Shown here one piece after another: positions 1 to 10,809 of a stretch of 64,000 nucleotides of DNA (position 1 is the stretch's first letter; each line of letters begins with the position of its first letter). Both the position numbers and the translations under genes were made by a program. The notes beneath the pieces were generated by a model. That model saw nothing but the letters and a program-made list of their open reading frames with translations, was not told the origin of the DNA and made no database searches. This DNA comes from Selaginella moellendorffii (Eukaryota > Streptophyta > Lycopodiopsida > Selaginellales > Selaginellaceae). The stretch spans positions 2,305,972-2,369,971 of the forward strand of contig NW_003314268.1 in the NCBI RefSeq assembly GCF_000143415.4, given 5' to 3'.

Positions 1-1445
1 ATCTCCTCATCCAGATGTACGCGCGCTGCGGCAGCGTCGGCGAGGCGCGCGCAGTCTTCGATCGCCTGGCGCGGAAGAATCTCTTCTCCTGGACGCTGAT
101 GATCGCGGCGTATCACGACTGTGGATCCAGCGGCGACGCGATCGTCCTCTTCCGGGCCATGGCGCTCGACGGGGGATCGCGCCCCGACGCCGTACTGCTC
201 GTCACCGTCCTGGGCGCCGTGGCGGCCGCGGGAACCCTAGCGCTGGGCGAGGCGATCCACGAGCAGATTGATGCCGCTGGTGGAAATCTCGACGTGTTCG
301 TGGGATCGGCACTGGTGAGCATGTATGGGAGGCGCGGCAGCGTCGATCGCGCGGCCGCGGCGTTCGATCGCATCGAGGAGCGTAATATCGTTGCCTGGAA
401 CGCGATGCTCACGGCGTATGCCCAGGCCGGGGATCCAGCACCAGCGCTCCAGCTCGCGGCAGTTATGGATCTCGAAGGGCTGGATTTCACGGACGTGAGC
501 TACATTTGCATCCTCGAAGCCTGCGCGCTCCTCGGATCGCTCCCGCGAGCGCGATCGATCTACCAGCGGGCGCTGGCGTCGGGATTGATCGCAGCGTTTC
601 CAGCGGTGGGGAATTCCGCGGTGGACGCGCTGGCGCGGTGTGGCGGCGTGGAGGACGCGCGGTCGGCCTTCGAATCCATCGACTCCAAGACGGTGGTGTC
701 GTGGACGGCGATGGTGGCGGCTTACGTCCAGCACGGCCGTGGCGGCGACGCCATCGCGATCTTCCGGCGGATGGACTTGGAGGGGTCCAAGCCCAACGAG
801 GTGACGATGATCAACATCCTCGGCGCTTGCTCCGGCCCGGAGGATCTCGCGCGGGGGAGAGCTCTCAGCCGCCGTGTTCTTGGCAGCGGCCATGGCGGGG
901 GAGTGATCGTGTCCAATTGCCTCATCGGCATGTATGGGCGATGCGGGAGCTCGGCCGAGGCGCTGGCGATCTTCGCCGCGATGCGCGACAGATCCACCGC
1001 GTCGTGGAACGCGGCCATAGCGGCAGTGGCGAGAGAGGGCGATTGGAGCAGGGTGTTCGAGCTCCATCGCGAGATGATAGGCGAGGGGGTAGCACCGGAC
1101 GGGATCACTTCCACGGTGGTGCTCTACGCTTGCAGCCACTCCGGATCGCTGGAGCAAGGCTGCTGCTACTTCACACTGCTGGGACAGGACTTTGGGATCG
1201 ATCGAGACGAGGGGCACTACAGCTGCTTGATCGACATGCTTGGGCGAGCGGGGAGAGTGAGGGAGGCGGAGGAGGTCATCGAGGAGATGCCATGCCCCGC
1301 CAGCTTCGTGGCCCGCAAGGCTTTGCTTGCGGCTTGCAGGACCCAGAGCAACGTGGACGTGGCGAGGAACGCCTTCCAGCTCCAGAGCGAGTCGGCGTCC
1401 TACGTGATGCTCTCGGACTTATTCCGGCAGCTCCAGAGAAGATGA
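1..1445 (+). CDS. Pentatricopeptide repeat (PPR) protein, 3' part
   Basis: The reading frame is open from base 3 and ends at the TGA at 1443-1445, so only the last 480 or so residues lie here. It is built of PPR units of 31-36 residues with the usual signatures (MYARCGSVGEARAVFDRL, SWTAMVAAYVQHGRGGDAI, MYGRCGSSAEALAIF), ending in an E-type region (YSCLIDMLGRAGRVREAEEV, then LLAACRTQSNVDVA). It breaks off at QLQRR without a DYW domain. Proteins of this class bind single-stranded organellar RNA and help editing, splicing or stability in plastids or mitochondria. The gene is GC-rich and intronless in the visible part, as usual for the family. The target RNA cannot be read from the sequence. Confidence 0.93.
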   Translation, partial: LLIQMYARCGSVGEARAVFDRLARKNLFSWTLMIAAYHDCGSSGDAIVLFRAMALDGGSRPDAVLLVTVLGAVAAAGTLALGEAIHEQIDAAGGNLDVFVGSALVSMYGRRGSVDRAAAAFDRIEERNIVAWNAMLTAYAQAGDPAPALQLAAVMDLEGLDFTDVSYICILEACALLGSLPRARSIYQRALASGLIAAFPAVGNSAVDALARCGGVEDARSAFESIDSKTVVSWTAMVAAYVQHGRGGDAIAIFRRMDLEGSKPNEVTMINILGACSGPEDLARGRALSRRVLGSGHGGGVIVSNCLIGMYGRCGSSAEALAIFAAMRDRSTASWNAAIAAVAREGDWSRVFELHREMIGEGVAPDGITSTVVLYACSHSGSLEQGCCYFTLLGQDFGIDRDEGHYSCLIDMLGRAGRVREAEEVIEEMPCPASFVARKALLAACRTQSNVDVARNAFQLQSESASYVMLSDLFRQLQRR

Positions 1446-1652
1446 TCCCCTTGTAAGTTTTGCTCGTGATCACTTTTTGGTTCACAGAAAAAATGTCTAA
1501 GATCAGTCATGGATCGAAGGTACGAATGCTGTGTAAAAATCTCTTTTTTTCTCTGTTCATACAAAAGCATTTCCCATTCCAGACTAGCTACGCTGTGCTC
1601 GAAGGAGCAGTGAATTCACATCATGGCAGCGCGAAAGATCTTTCAGCTAAGG

Positions 1653-2882
1653 TCAGTGATGAGATCTCGAGCTTCTCTCGCGAGAATGCGAGCGTTCATC
1701 CCTGTGCCTTCCCTCACGGTGTCTCCCGTGCCTCTTGTGTTCCTCTCTTCTCCTTTTATCGTCTTTTCTATGGCGGTCTTCTTCCGTTTGTTCTTCGTGA
1801 CGCGGTCTCTTGTCTTGCCGGTCCCGGGTTTCTGATTTTCTACGTGGAAGAGGAGGCACCTGACAAAGAAACCACCATCACTCGCGCTTTGAGAATAGAT
1901 GGCTCTAGCGTACCTGATACCGCGACATATAGTTCGATGGCTCTGGAATTCCCAGTTTCTTCAGCTCCTCGCGAGGGATATTTTCGCGTCTGCAAGATAG
2001 AAAACGAAGTGGTTATTGACGAAAGAAGCAAATCCCGGTGCCTTACAGCGGAGCACGAAATGGACGATCGCGCCCGCCAAATCGTAGTTGCCCGGATTCC
2101 TTTTTGCCTCCTAAGCCTCCTCCTGCAAGGATGGACAATATCAGAACAAAAGAAAATGTAATTGTTGATATTTTTCCTCAAACTCACCAAGTCTGCGCGG
2201 TATCCATCCACGCATAAGCTGCTGCCGATTGTAGTCGACGATGATCTGGTTCCCATCAATGGTGATATTGTGGGCTGCCTGGAGAAAGGAGAAAAAGAAG
2301 CAAGATGGAATCAATCACTGAAACAAAAAACCAAACAAAAACGAGAAGTTCTACCTCGTAGGCATGTAGAAAATCCTTTTCGTTCTCAAACTCTACAAAG
2401 GCATAGCCCCGAGAAGCTCCGGTAACTGCATTCTTGTAAAACACCTCGTCTCTTTCATGGGATCGAACTCACCAATATGGCGGACAAGTCTCATGCTTTT
2501 CACAGCCCCATATTTGCTCATCACCTGCAAAGGAAGATCAAATAACTCGTGAAACACAAATGCTCAAGGTGTAGAAAAGACTCGCCTCTCGGAGAGTTTC
2601 TTCGGTGGTGTCACGAGACAATCGCCCAACAAACAGAGTACGATAGGGATCTCCCAGAGCTTTGGCGTCGCCAGTAGGATCATCTGCGTGAAAAACACTT
2701 GCGCGCATCAAGAGAGGCGGGAGAGAAAATAAGTCAAAGTACTCACAGAGGCCAGTGGTCCTGGCGATCATAGCCCGGTAGATGCCATTGTCGTGAGGGA
2801 CAATGTCCGTGCCATCGATGCTGCCAGCCTGAATGGGATGATACACTGTCGCGTAGAACACCTCGCTCGTCCGTGGCGCCAT
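1653..2882 (-). CDS. SNRNP35: U11/U12 snRNP 35 kDa protein, 8 exons, 268 aa
   Basis: Spliced exons on the minus strand: 2882-2747, 2683-2586, 2524-2473, 2425-2355, 2278-2188, 2122-2047, 1989-1914 and 1859-1653. All joins keep frame and give 268 residues. The N-terminus has the family signature [20 protein letters not shown]. An RRM follows, with RNP2 (TLFVGRL) and RNP1 (RGYAFVEF), then the diagnostic stretch [18 protein letters not shown] and [10 protein letters not shown], then a charged RS/RE/RH tail ending [10 protein letters not shown]. The human protein has the same order. It is the minor-spliceosome counterpart of U1-70K and acts in U11 snRNP recognition of U12-type 5' splice sites. Intron 2 (2585-2525) starts with GC instead of GT. 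An in-frame upstream extension to 2969 exists, but the Met at 2882 fits the family start better. Confidence 0.93.
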
Positions 2883-5200
2883 TGCGCCCAACCCTAAATT
2901 CCACTCTGGAATTTGTGGAAAACCCTCTTCAAATGTACCACGGACAAAGGCTCTGTGATGCAAGAGCAAGCCATGCTAGCAAGCGAGAGATCATGGCGAC
3001 AGAGGTGGCTGTAGTAATGAAGTAGCACCTGGAGAGAAAGATATCCTTATGGCCGTGCTTCATTATCAAATCAAGAGGAGCTGGTGAGCTTGCTCTCCAT
3101 CCTCGGAGCAAGGAAATCACAAGTATTAGTATCTTTCTTGCATGTCACAGCGGCTATCTTTTGGTCGACCCGGAAGCAATCAAATTTGAAAAGTGGAAGC
3201 ATTTTTCACAGTTGGCCTTCAAGCTTTCTTCCCGGAGGACTATAGAGCTATACTAGCATGTTTCCATGCAACTACCTAGAGACTGCATAACTCAAGAGAA
3301 GTGCATAACACAAGACAAGAGAAAAACCAGGCAAAACTCAGCGTCACTGCTTGCTGTTTCTTGGCAGAGAGAAATTGTGCTCTTCCCAGATGATGCCTCA
3401 GTCAATACAACCAAGCATGGCAAGTGTGATATTTCCTTCTTCTTTCCCATGAGCAAATTATTGCTCAGTGTACGATCCCTTGATCAAAATGCCCCGGTCT
3501 TTCAAGAACTCCAAGAAGAAGAAGAAGAGGATGTTCCACACGGTTCTGTCTGGTGCAAACGTCAAGAAAATATTTCTCAAAACCATGTATTCTAAAGCTC
3601 ACCCAGGCTTGAACTTCAACAGTTCTAGAAGGTCGGGCACTAGGTGTATACAAAATGCTTTTATAAAATGATATTATAAAAACATTAAACTAGTATACAA
3701 ATTTGTAGAAATCAAACAAAATAATATAAAATTTTAAATAAATTATTATTCTATTAAAACGGTGCTCGAAAATTCTGGGTGTATATGAAAGTAAAAATGC
3801 TTTTAAAGTTATTGTATACAATATGTAGAAAAATTATAAAGTAATATAGAAAAATTTACAATCTTATAGGTATTAGATAGAAGTTCATGTAAGAATTCTT
3901 AATCGAGCAAAAGGAAGCCTTCGGCACCTGGTGCCAAGCAACATCCTTAGATCCAAAGTGAAAGAGATCTCAGCAAAACTTCTATGGAGTATGGCAGAAA
4001 AGTTTAGTGCTACCTGGCTGTGTCTCCAATGTTCATGCCCACTCGAATCACCAGAGTTGAGGGACTCATCAAATCTCAATCCTTGCGTTTTAGTGAGAAG
4101 GTGTTGGATCTCTCTGAAAACCTGAAAGAGAAAAACTCATTTTGAATGGAAACTTCATAAAATCTTGCTCATCTTTCTGGAACACTCAATTGAGATATTC
4201 ACAAGAAAACTTTGGAACTCCGAGATAGAATCAAGAGCTAGTAAATCCTAGTCTGATACAACTCCAGTGGGAAAGATGGGTTTTCAGATCATTTTCGAAA
4301 GACACAGAGTCAATCTAGATGAGCTTAATAAGGTTGAATTTGAATTGATTTGTGGAGAAACGATCAAAACATGAGGGAATGCTTGGCAGGCCTGAAGTGC
4401 CTGCTGCTAAGAAGCTGGCCGAGATCATCCACACTTCCCTCAAAATTCACCAGAAAAACCAGAGTCACTTCAAAACGTTTACAGTAGTCTTTGCACATAA
4501 GGAAATATCCATCTGTAGGAAACCACCAAAACATTTTATGCTAGCAAGGTAATCTGGTCGTTTCTAGGTTTGCTTATCACATGCTGTCCCAGTCCAAAGA
4601 AGTATTGCTGCAAATAAATTCTAGGAACAGTCACAATAATCAAATTGAAGAATTACAAAACCTGAGAAAGAATTGGAAAGATTCATGCAATGTCCTCTTT
4701 ACAGCATGGATGAATCAGAAAGTTAATTCGGATTCTATGAGAGGAGCTAGTTTGCTCGTGTCGAAAAACACGACAACAAGCCAAACAACTAACCTGACAT
4801 TCAACAAGCCAGCATAAGCGCTCTGCTGGCTCCTAATTTGCAAATTGTACAAGCATCATCCGGGGATTTAGCTTGCCGCCTTAAAACTGGAGAAAAAAAC
4901 TAAATTACACATGATAAACACCAGCGCATACGGAATAATGCGCGTCGTACGGACCGGAGAAGAAAGGTGAGGTGTCTGATGATCGCCCTTTGCTAGGCTT
5001 GGATGGCATTGGCATTGTTCTTTCTCTTGCTGCGTTCTGTCTATTGTGAGCTCCTAGCAACAAGATCTAGAGAGAGCTCTTCCAGAAATATTGATGCTCC
5101 AGAACTGACAAATATATCTTTAATACGTTTGTATACATGCAAATTTACCCTTAAAAATATCTTAGTAATGTAAATGGTATCTTGAAAAGAAAACCAACAT
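2883..5200. other. Intergenic region, no clear gene; one exon-like block
   Basis: No recognisable protein family on either strand. The one candidate exon is on the minus strand at 4121-4014. It is 108 bp and open throughout (begins VFREIQHLLTKTQGL). It is preceded by a good acceptor (TTTTTCTCTTTCAG) and followed by CAG/GTAGCA. I could not join it to neighbouring exons or name a family, so it may be a remnant. 3660-3880 and 4840-5150 are AT-rich with nothing visible. Confidence 0.35.
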
Positions 5201-5202
5201 TT

Positions 5203-6223
5203 TCAAGATACCAGTTTGTATCGTCCTGTCTGCCGGTGCCACTCAAGGTTTCCGGATATAATATGAGACAAGCCTTCCAGGTAAGCCTCCATTGCACCAT
5301 TGTAGCAGCTTGATCTTCTGATATTCTCGCACAGCTTCTTGAATCGATGCTCGATACTCTGCACCAGTTTTTGAACTTTGTCGGCTGCATACTCGAAAGA
5401 AAAGCCCTTTGAATCCGAATTGCCGCATGGACGATATTGAACTGAGTATCGCCAGTTGCACTGTCCACCAGGAAGCAAAACAAGTCGTTGACACAACTTA
5501 CGTGGTCTGCAACCAGACTTTCAGCCTCTTGGAGGTCCTGATTTGAAATGGCGTCGTCCTGGAGTTCGAATCCCATGCCATACTCCATTAGAGTTTCCAT
5601 AACAAATACACCAACTAACATGCGACGGTGAGCCAGCAGCTCCTCCAAGCCCATCACCGTTTTCAGATTCCTTAGCCTCACCTGATTCACACTTGCCTTC
5701 AACAGCTCGGACACTCTGTTGGCAAATCGCTGGTACTGCTTGAGTGGCATATCTGCACGTAGATCATTCCACATATCACAGAACCGTGGAAATTCCATAT
5801 CTGCCACGGGTTCCGGGGCATGGATTATGCCAAGGTAGCTATCAACAAGCCTCTTGGCACCTCCCAAGTCAGCTCCCAGGCCCTGCAAGTCGTCAAGGAT
5901 ATCATCAACATGGAAGCACCAACAGGCAAGCTTGCACATATTCTCAATTCTGGCATCATCAGCAACAGGGATCAAAATGCAAGTGGCTAGAACTCTTTTC
6001 TCAGCAGCAAGGCATTTCCTACTTTCGGGTTCCCTTCACCATGCCCAGGCTCCAAAGTTGCAGCCCAATCTTCCAAGCCTGGACGAATGAAAGAATACAG
6101 AGGGTGGCACTTCACAGGGAACGAACACTGCACATTTGGAACGAAATCGTAGGGAGCCATTGGAAACCACACAACAAGCAAGCTCAAAATGCACTCGCAA
6201 ATGGACACTGGGTTTTCCTGAAC
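5203..6223 (-). pseudogene. Microbial-type terpene synthase-like gene, frameshifted
   Basis: The long minus-strand frame up to 5975 carries the aspartate-rich metal site (HVDDILDDLQG) and, about 135 residues later, the NSE-like region (HVSCVNDLFCFLVDSATGD, then FNIVHAA). The C-terminal part (KGFSFEYAADKVQKLV, then YLEGLSHIISGNLEWHRQTG) continues in another frame from about 5420 to the TGA at 5203. At the N-terminal side, the probable start region (RPGLEDWAATLEP, about 6060) is also in a different frame from the DDxxD exon. The order of motifs and the ending xGNLEWHRxTGRY match the MTPSL class known from Selaginella and other non-seed plants, which make mono- and sesquiterpenes from prenyl diphosphates. 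Two shifts without convincing splice sites suggest a decayed copy; a sequencing error or an unusual intron cannot be excluded. In the NSE motif the usual S and E positions are changed. Confidence 0.72.
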
Positions 6224-6306
6224 TTTCCATCTTCACAGACCTCCTCTTTATAATAGCGTAGGTAGCCGGACTGTTGTTTGGATGGTGAGGGCCTTCCAAA
6301 GTCTTA

Positions 6307-6470
6307 GTGCTGGAGGACATTTACTCCGTCCAGCACGAGCAAACTATAAGGCTGGACCACTTTGTGTTAAAAGTAGAGGTTCTAACTTCACTGCAATTGG
6401 CCAGAAATTTGTTCAGTACTAATTTCTGTGAAGTTCGAACCTCTAGTTTTAGCACAAAGTGGTCCAGCAC
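6307..6470. repeat. Foldback inverted repeat (hairpin), about 48-bp arms
   Basis: The arm starting at 6351 (GCTGGACCACTTTGTG) is repeated in inverted form at 6421-6470 (CACAAAGTGGTCCAGC). About 43 of 48 positions match, and the loop is about 22 nt. A second, shorter inverted pair (GTGCTGGA/TCCAGCAC, 6307-6336) lies immediately before it. It could be a small foldback transposon or the precursor of a small RNA. It lies just upstream of the terpene synthase remnant. Confidence 0.8.
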
Positions 6471-6479
6471 TTTATTGGG

Positions 6480-7984
6480 TAGGTAGGAAACATGAAAAAC
6501 ATAAACATCGTTGAAAGGGATGTATGGCTCTTAGAGGTAGACATGGCAACTTTAGGAGTCCCGTAAGTCCAGAGTGGTTATGTGGTTCAGGTTAACCTTA
6601 ATAGAAACAATTGAAAGTAGAAAAGTTGGTGGAGCATTTAATATCTAAAATCATTGTTGCGCTTGAAATTATTTTAAATAAGAATATATTTTATAATGCG
6701 TGGGTGGGATATGACTAATACCAAAATCATGTTCTTATATTTTATTTGATTTAATTATATAAACTATTTGGACATTTATTTAAGAAAAAAAGAAGATTTT
6801 TTTAGGGATAAAGGTTTGAGTAATATAAAAAACCATTGATAAAGTAAGTTGCACTCTAAAGGATGAAAAAACTTCTCCTATAAGTTTCATTAAACACAAT
6901 TTGTTATGTGATGTTAATGATTATAATTTTTCCCTCTATGAATGTTTTGCTAACCTGCCAATTGATAATGACCATAAATGTTTTATTCTATTTTTCCTCT
7001 CATTCACCTGACTCTTTAAGTTTTTTATTGATTTGCTTAAGCAAATCTGTAGGGGAGTGCAATGCCTAGAATATGCTTGAATATTCTAGGATATTCTACC
7101 ATCTGATAGTTGTTATTCATTGATTAATTTGTATTTATAATTTATAAATTTTTCTAAACACTTTCTAGTATATTCTACCATCTAATAGTTGACATTCAAT
7201 AAGATTAATCCTGTGTTTATAAATTATAAATATGTTTTAAATAATAAACTTCCATTTGATTAATTGAATTAATACATAAAATCAAGCAAACCAAGCATTG
7301 CTACATGTAACATGCACAATTTTTGGTTTGCTTAAGCAAACCTATAGGGGACTGGGATGGTAGTGGATATACTTAAAATATGCTTGGATATTCTAGTATA
7401 TTCTACCATTTAACAGTTGTTATTCATTTAGATTAATCTTGTATTTATAATTTATAAACATGTTTATAATTTATAAACTTTCTTAAACCTTTTCTAGTAT
7501 ATTCTTTTTTATTCTACCATCTAATGGTTGATATGCAATAAAATTAATCTTGTATATATATGTCTGAAGATCATGCTCTGACAAGGGAATGCTTATAATT
7601 ATAAACTTTATTTGATCAATTGGATTAATAAGTAATAATAACACTAGTATTAAGAAAACTAAGCGTTGTTACATGCAACACGTAACAATTTATTATTTAT
7701 TTATTAGTTTTTTATTTAGATAATTTGTTGATCCTTAGATATTTTCATTGTTTTTGTGATGCTTTTTCTTTAAAAATGCATATAAATAGAAAAACTATTA
7801 TCACCAAAAATCATGATAACTTGATGCAGTTATAATATTGATCTTCTTTTATATGAAAGATTGGTATTTCAAGTGTTTTTTCAGATTCTATTTGTTATTC
7901 TATAATCCTCAGGCAAGCAGCAATACAATTCCCAGTATTACAATGCCTTCTACATAATCATTCATTGACGCAACAATCTATTAC
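6480..7984. repeat. AT-rich intergenic DNA with nested direct repeats
   Basis: No genes seen. A block of about 250 bp starting near 7035 (GCTTAAGCAAATCTGTAGGG) recurs near 7330 (GCTTAAGCAAACCTATAGGG). Within each block the motif TATTCTACCATCTAATAG appears twice with small changes (near 7093, 7172, 7398 and 7513). This looks like a duplicated duplication of AT-rich sequence, perhaps from a degenerate non-autonomous element. No terminal repeats or coding capacity could be identified. Confidence 0.6.
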
Positions 7985-8075
7985 AATAAGGAGGAGTTGC
8001 CGAACTTTTTGGGCCGCTGGATCCAGCCAATCACAGCTGTCCGATGGGGTGTTATTTTTTTAACCATGCGAATAA
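7985..8075. repeat. Dispersed repeat, left half
   Basis: The stretch GGAGTTGCCGAAC with GGATCCAGCCAATCACAGC and, further on, GCGAATAATCG reappears at 38739-38845 with about 80% identity by eye. There it is joined directly to a second conserved segment. The copy here is the left half only. Confidence 0.65.
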
Positions 8076-8084
8076 TCGTGTCAA

Positions 8085-8840
8085 AACAAGCACAGGGTCT
8101 ACTTCCCCACTGCCAAGAGCGTTACTTGGAGGCTAGAAGAGAGTGTTTCCGCGGGTGTTGGAGTTTCTATATGGGAGATTGGCCAAGGCTTGGAGCATTT
8201 CTTCGACCTCTTGTAAAAATGTCTTGCGTGGTATCATTAAAATTCCAAACCATCTGAGGAATTACGATGCAACAGTTGTCTAGATCTTGTCAACTATGGC
8301 CATGGCCGCGGACGCAATTCCACTCACCCAGAAGCGGAGCGTTTTCTCAGCTCCAGCAGCGCTATCCCTGCCACTTTGATTTCATTCCATTCTCGTCGGG
8401 CAGGAGAGTTTGTCCTGACTATCCACTGGCGATGAGATCGTTTTACGTGGCCAAGTTTGCTCCAGGCATTCGGTTGGCGTCCTGCTAACCCGGGCGGGAT
8501 CGACATGGAAGAGTCCACGGCAAGTATGGCGATGAAGCTCAATGCCGCCTTGCTTGTAAACCCGGTTCGATCAAAATATCATTTAGACATCTGTTTAGGA
8601 TCAATTTGTTAAGGTGGTGGAGCTATTGTTGGCGACCAATTCTTGGAGCTTCTGATCCCGGGATTGCACTACTTTAAGTTTCAAAACAAACACAGGTTCC
8701 CCACTGCCAAGAGCGTTTCTTCCAGGCTAGAAGAGAGTGTTTCCGTGGGCGTTGGAGTTTCTATATGGGAGGCTTGGAGAATCTCTTCGACCTCCTGTCA
8801 AAATGTCTTTGACTGGTATTATTAAAAATTTAAACCATGT
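8085..8840 (+). pseudogene. Cytochrome P450 C-terminal remnant with flanking duplication
   Basis: 8325-8585 is a damaged copy of the last part of the intact P450 that follows. It keeps the haem loop (FIPFSSGRRVC) and the segment corresponding to 10200-10470, but with small deletions and substitutions (after the Cys it reads PDYPLAMRS). There is no start, I-helix or K-helix. A segment at about 8085-8260 (CCACTGCCAAGAGCG and GTTGGAGTTTCTATATGGGA) is repeated in direct orientation at about 8690-8840. The remnant is therefore bracketed by two copies of the same leader-like DNA, as expected after tandem duplication and unequal exchange at the P450 locus. Confidence 0.8.
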
Positions 8841-8922
8841 ACGGGGCCATCCAGCGGAGACGGCAAGGTGCCTTGCGAACCCCGCCCACCGGGGTCTTCG
8901 TTGATCCTAAGTTCTCTACAAT

Positions 8923-10480
8923 ATGGCCATGGCCATGGAGATCCAGACCTTTGAAGCAATGGACTTAGGTGTGGCTTTGTTCGTCCTGGGCATCAGCTGG
9001 ATCACACTATCACTCCTCATAGGGAGAATTCGATCGTCGCAACAGCGGCGGCTCCCTCCAGGTCCATTCTCTTTCCCCATTTTTGGAGCGCTCTTCTCCC
9101 TCGAGGAGCCACTCCACCAGCACTTTGCAAAGATCAGCAAGAAGTATGGGCCGATTGTCTACCTCAAGATCGGAATGGCCCCGTTCGTGGTGGTGAGCAA
9201 CAACGAAATGGCTGCACAGGTTCTTAAGACCCACGATCTCGAGTTTGCAAGCCGGCCGGACGACGAGTTCTTTCGGATCATCAGCCACGACTGGAACGAT
9301 CTCATCCTCGGGCCTATAGGTGATAAGTGGAAGACCATGAGGAGGATTTGCAGCACACACCTGTTTAGCAACAGTATGCTCAAGACAAGCGCAGGATTCC
9401 GGGAGTCGGAAATGAAGCATACAGTCAAGTCCATTTTCCAGCAATCCGAGACAACGATCAATTTGCAAGAGGTTTTCAGTAGTCTCTTGTCGAATTCGCT
9501 ATGCCTGGTTCTTTTTAGCGAGCGGGGGCTGGAGGTCATGGATCTCAGCCAGAAGATATCATCTCTAAGCTTGCACCTGAACATCGGTGCCCTGCTTCCG
9601 GCACTTGACGGGCTGGATCTCCATGGAGTCTACAAGAAACTCAACAGGGAGCTCATGCCCCGCCTGAAGCTCTTGCTGGAAGATCAAATCGACAAGCATC
9701 GACGCAGAAAAGATCAAGCTGGGGACGGGTTCGTCCCTCGAGACTTCACTGACGTTCTTATATCTCTCGAGGACAAGGATAAATTGCCAGACATTTCCAT
9801 TTTGGCACTGCTCTGGGTAAGTTTTACCAGCATCGTGATTTCACTTCTTGGGACAGGACATGGTTGTTGCAGGGTTGGAAACTTCACTAGTGACGCTCGA
9901 GTGGACAATGGCGGAGCTCATAAACCATCCCCGTGTCGTGTCCAAGACTCAAGACGAACTGGACAGCGTTGTAGGGAGAGCCCGCGCGGTGCAAGAGTCC
10001 GATCTTCCAAACCTTCCATACATCGATGCCATTGTCAAGGAATCACTGCGTCTCCACCCGGCGGCCCCACTGGGAGTTCCTCACAAGAATCTCAAGCCCG
10101 TCAACCTGGGCGGCTACACCATCCCCGCCGGCTGCAAGGTTCTCGTCAACATATGGGCCATCGGACGCGATCCCGCTCGCTGGTCCGACCCAGGAACGTT
10201 CCAGCCGGAGCGTTTTCTCGGCTCCAGCAGCGCCATCAACGGGCAGAACTTTGATTTCATCCCATTCTCATCGGGCAGGAGAGTGTGTGCCGGCTATCCA
10301 CTGGCGATGAGATCGATCGCGTTTTACGTGGCCAGTTTGCTCCAGGCATTTAATTGGCGTCCTGCTAACCCGGGCGGGATCGACATGGAAGAGCGCACGA
10401 GAAGTATAACGATGAAGCTCGATGCTGACTTGCTCGTGAACGCTTCCATCAGGCTCGATCAAAATATAATTTGCAGCTGA
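8923..10480 (+). CDS. Cytochrome P450 (plant A-type, clan 71), 2 exons, 505 aa
   Basis: Exons 8923-9816 and 9857-10480. The 40-bp intron (GTAAGT to GGACAG) restores the I-helix. In order: N-terminal membrane anchor (about residues 13-33), hinge RRLPPGP, I-helix oxygen-binding motif AGLETS, K-helix ESLR, FQPERF, and haem loop FIPFSSGRRVCAGYPLAM with its Cys ligand. The length is normal for an ER-bound plant P450. The family resembles CYP76/CYP75-like enzymes that hydroxylate terpenoids or phenylpropanoids, but the substrate cannot be told. Three in-frame ATGs lie at the start (8923, 8929, 8935); the first is given. A terpene synthase remnant lies about 2.7 kb away, which is suggestive but no proof of a pathway cluster. 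Confidence 0.93.
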
Positions 10481-10577
10481 GCTTTAGGCATGCGATGAAA
10501 CTGTTTAGCGTTGAGATCGCGCGTTAATAAATTTAACTATTTATTATTAAACTTTAAGTTCTTTATTAATAATATAA

Positions 10578-10595
10578 GCTGGACTAGCTCATCAA

Positions 10596-10626
<31 letters not shown>

Positions 10627-10651
10627 AGAGGTTCGAATCCTCTTTCCAGCG
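10578..10651 (+). tRNA. tRNA-Asn (anticodon GTT)
   Basis: The cloverleaf reads well: acceptor GCTGGAC pairing with TTCCAGC (one mismatch at position 7), D-stem GCTC/GAGC, anticodon stem TGTGG/CCACA around CTGTTAA, and T-stem AGAGG/CCTCT around TTCGAAT. The discriminator is G. No intron. It is a nuclear-type plant tRNA-Asn. A dispersed repeat begins about 12 bp downstream. Confidence 0.93.
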
Positions 10652-10663
10652 TAAGACTCTGAT

Positions 10664-10755
10664 AGCCAATGGAGGCAGCCAAACTGCATGGGGTAGGAAG
10701 GCGCTGCAACACATGTCACATGCCGATGTGTTGGATCGTGATTGCGGCTGTTATC
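10664..10755. repeat. Dispersed repeat, right half
   Basis: The sequence AGCCAATGGAGGCAGCC, then TGCATGGGGTAGG and CAACACATGTCACATGC, recurs at 37957-38085 and 38847-38975. The three copies share the order of these blocks with scattered changes. Confidence 0.7.
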
Positions 10756-10809
10756 TGGGCATTGAGATTGCTCGAGCACCAGCAGCAGCCCAAGGAGAAG
10801 TTGATTTCC

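Noticed and set aside
237-1217. 326-codon minus-strand frame
   Set aside because: Antisense shadow of the first PPR gene, with Arg/His/Pro-rich random composition.
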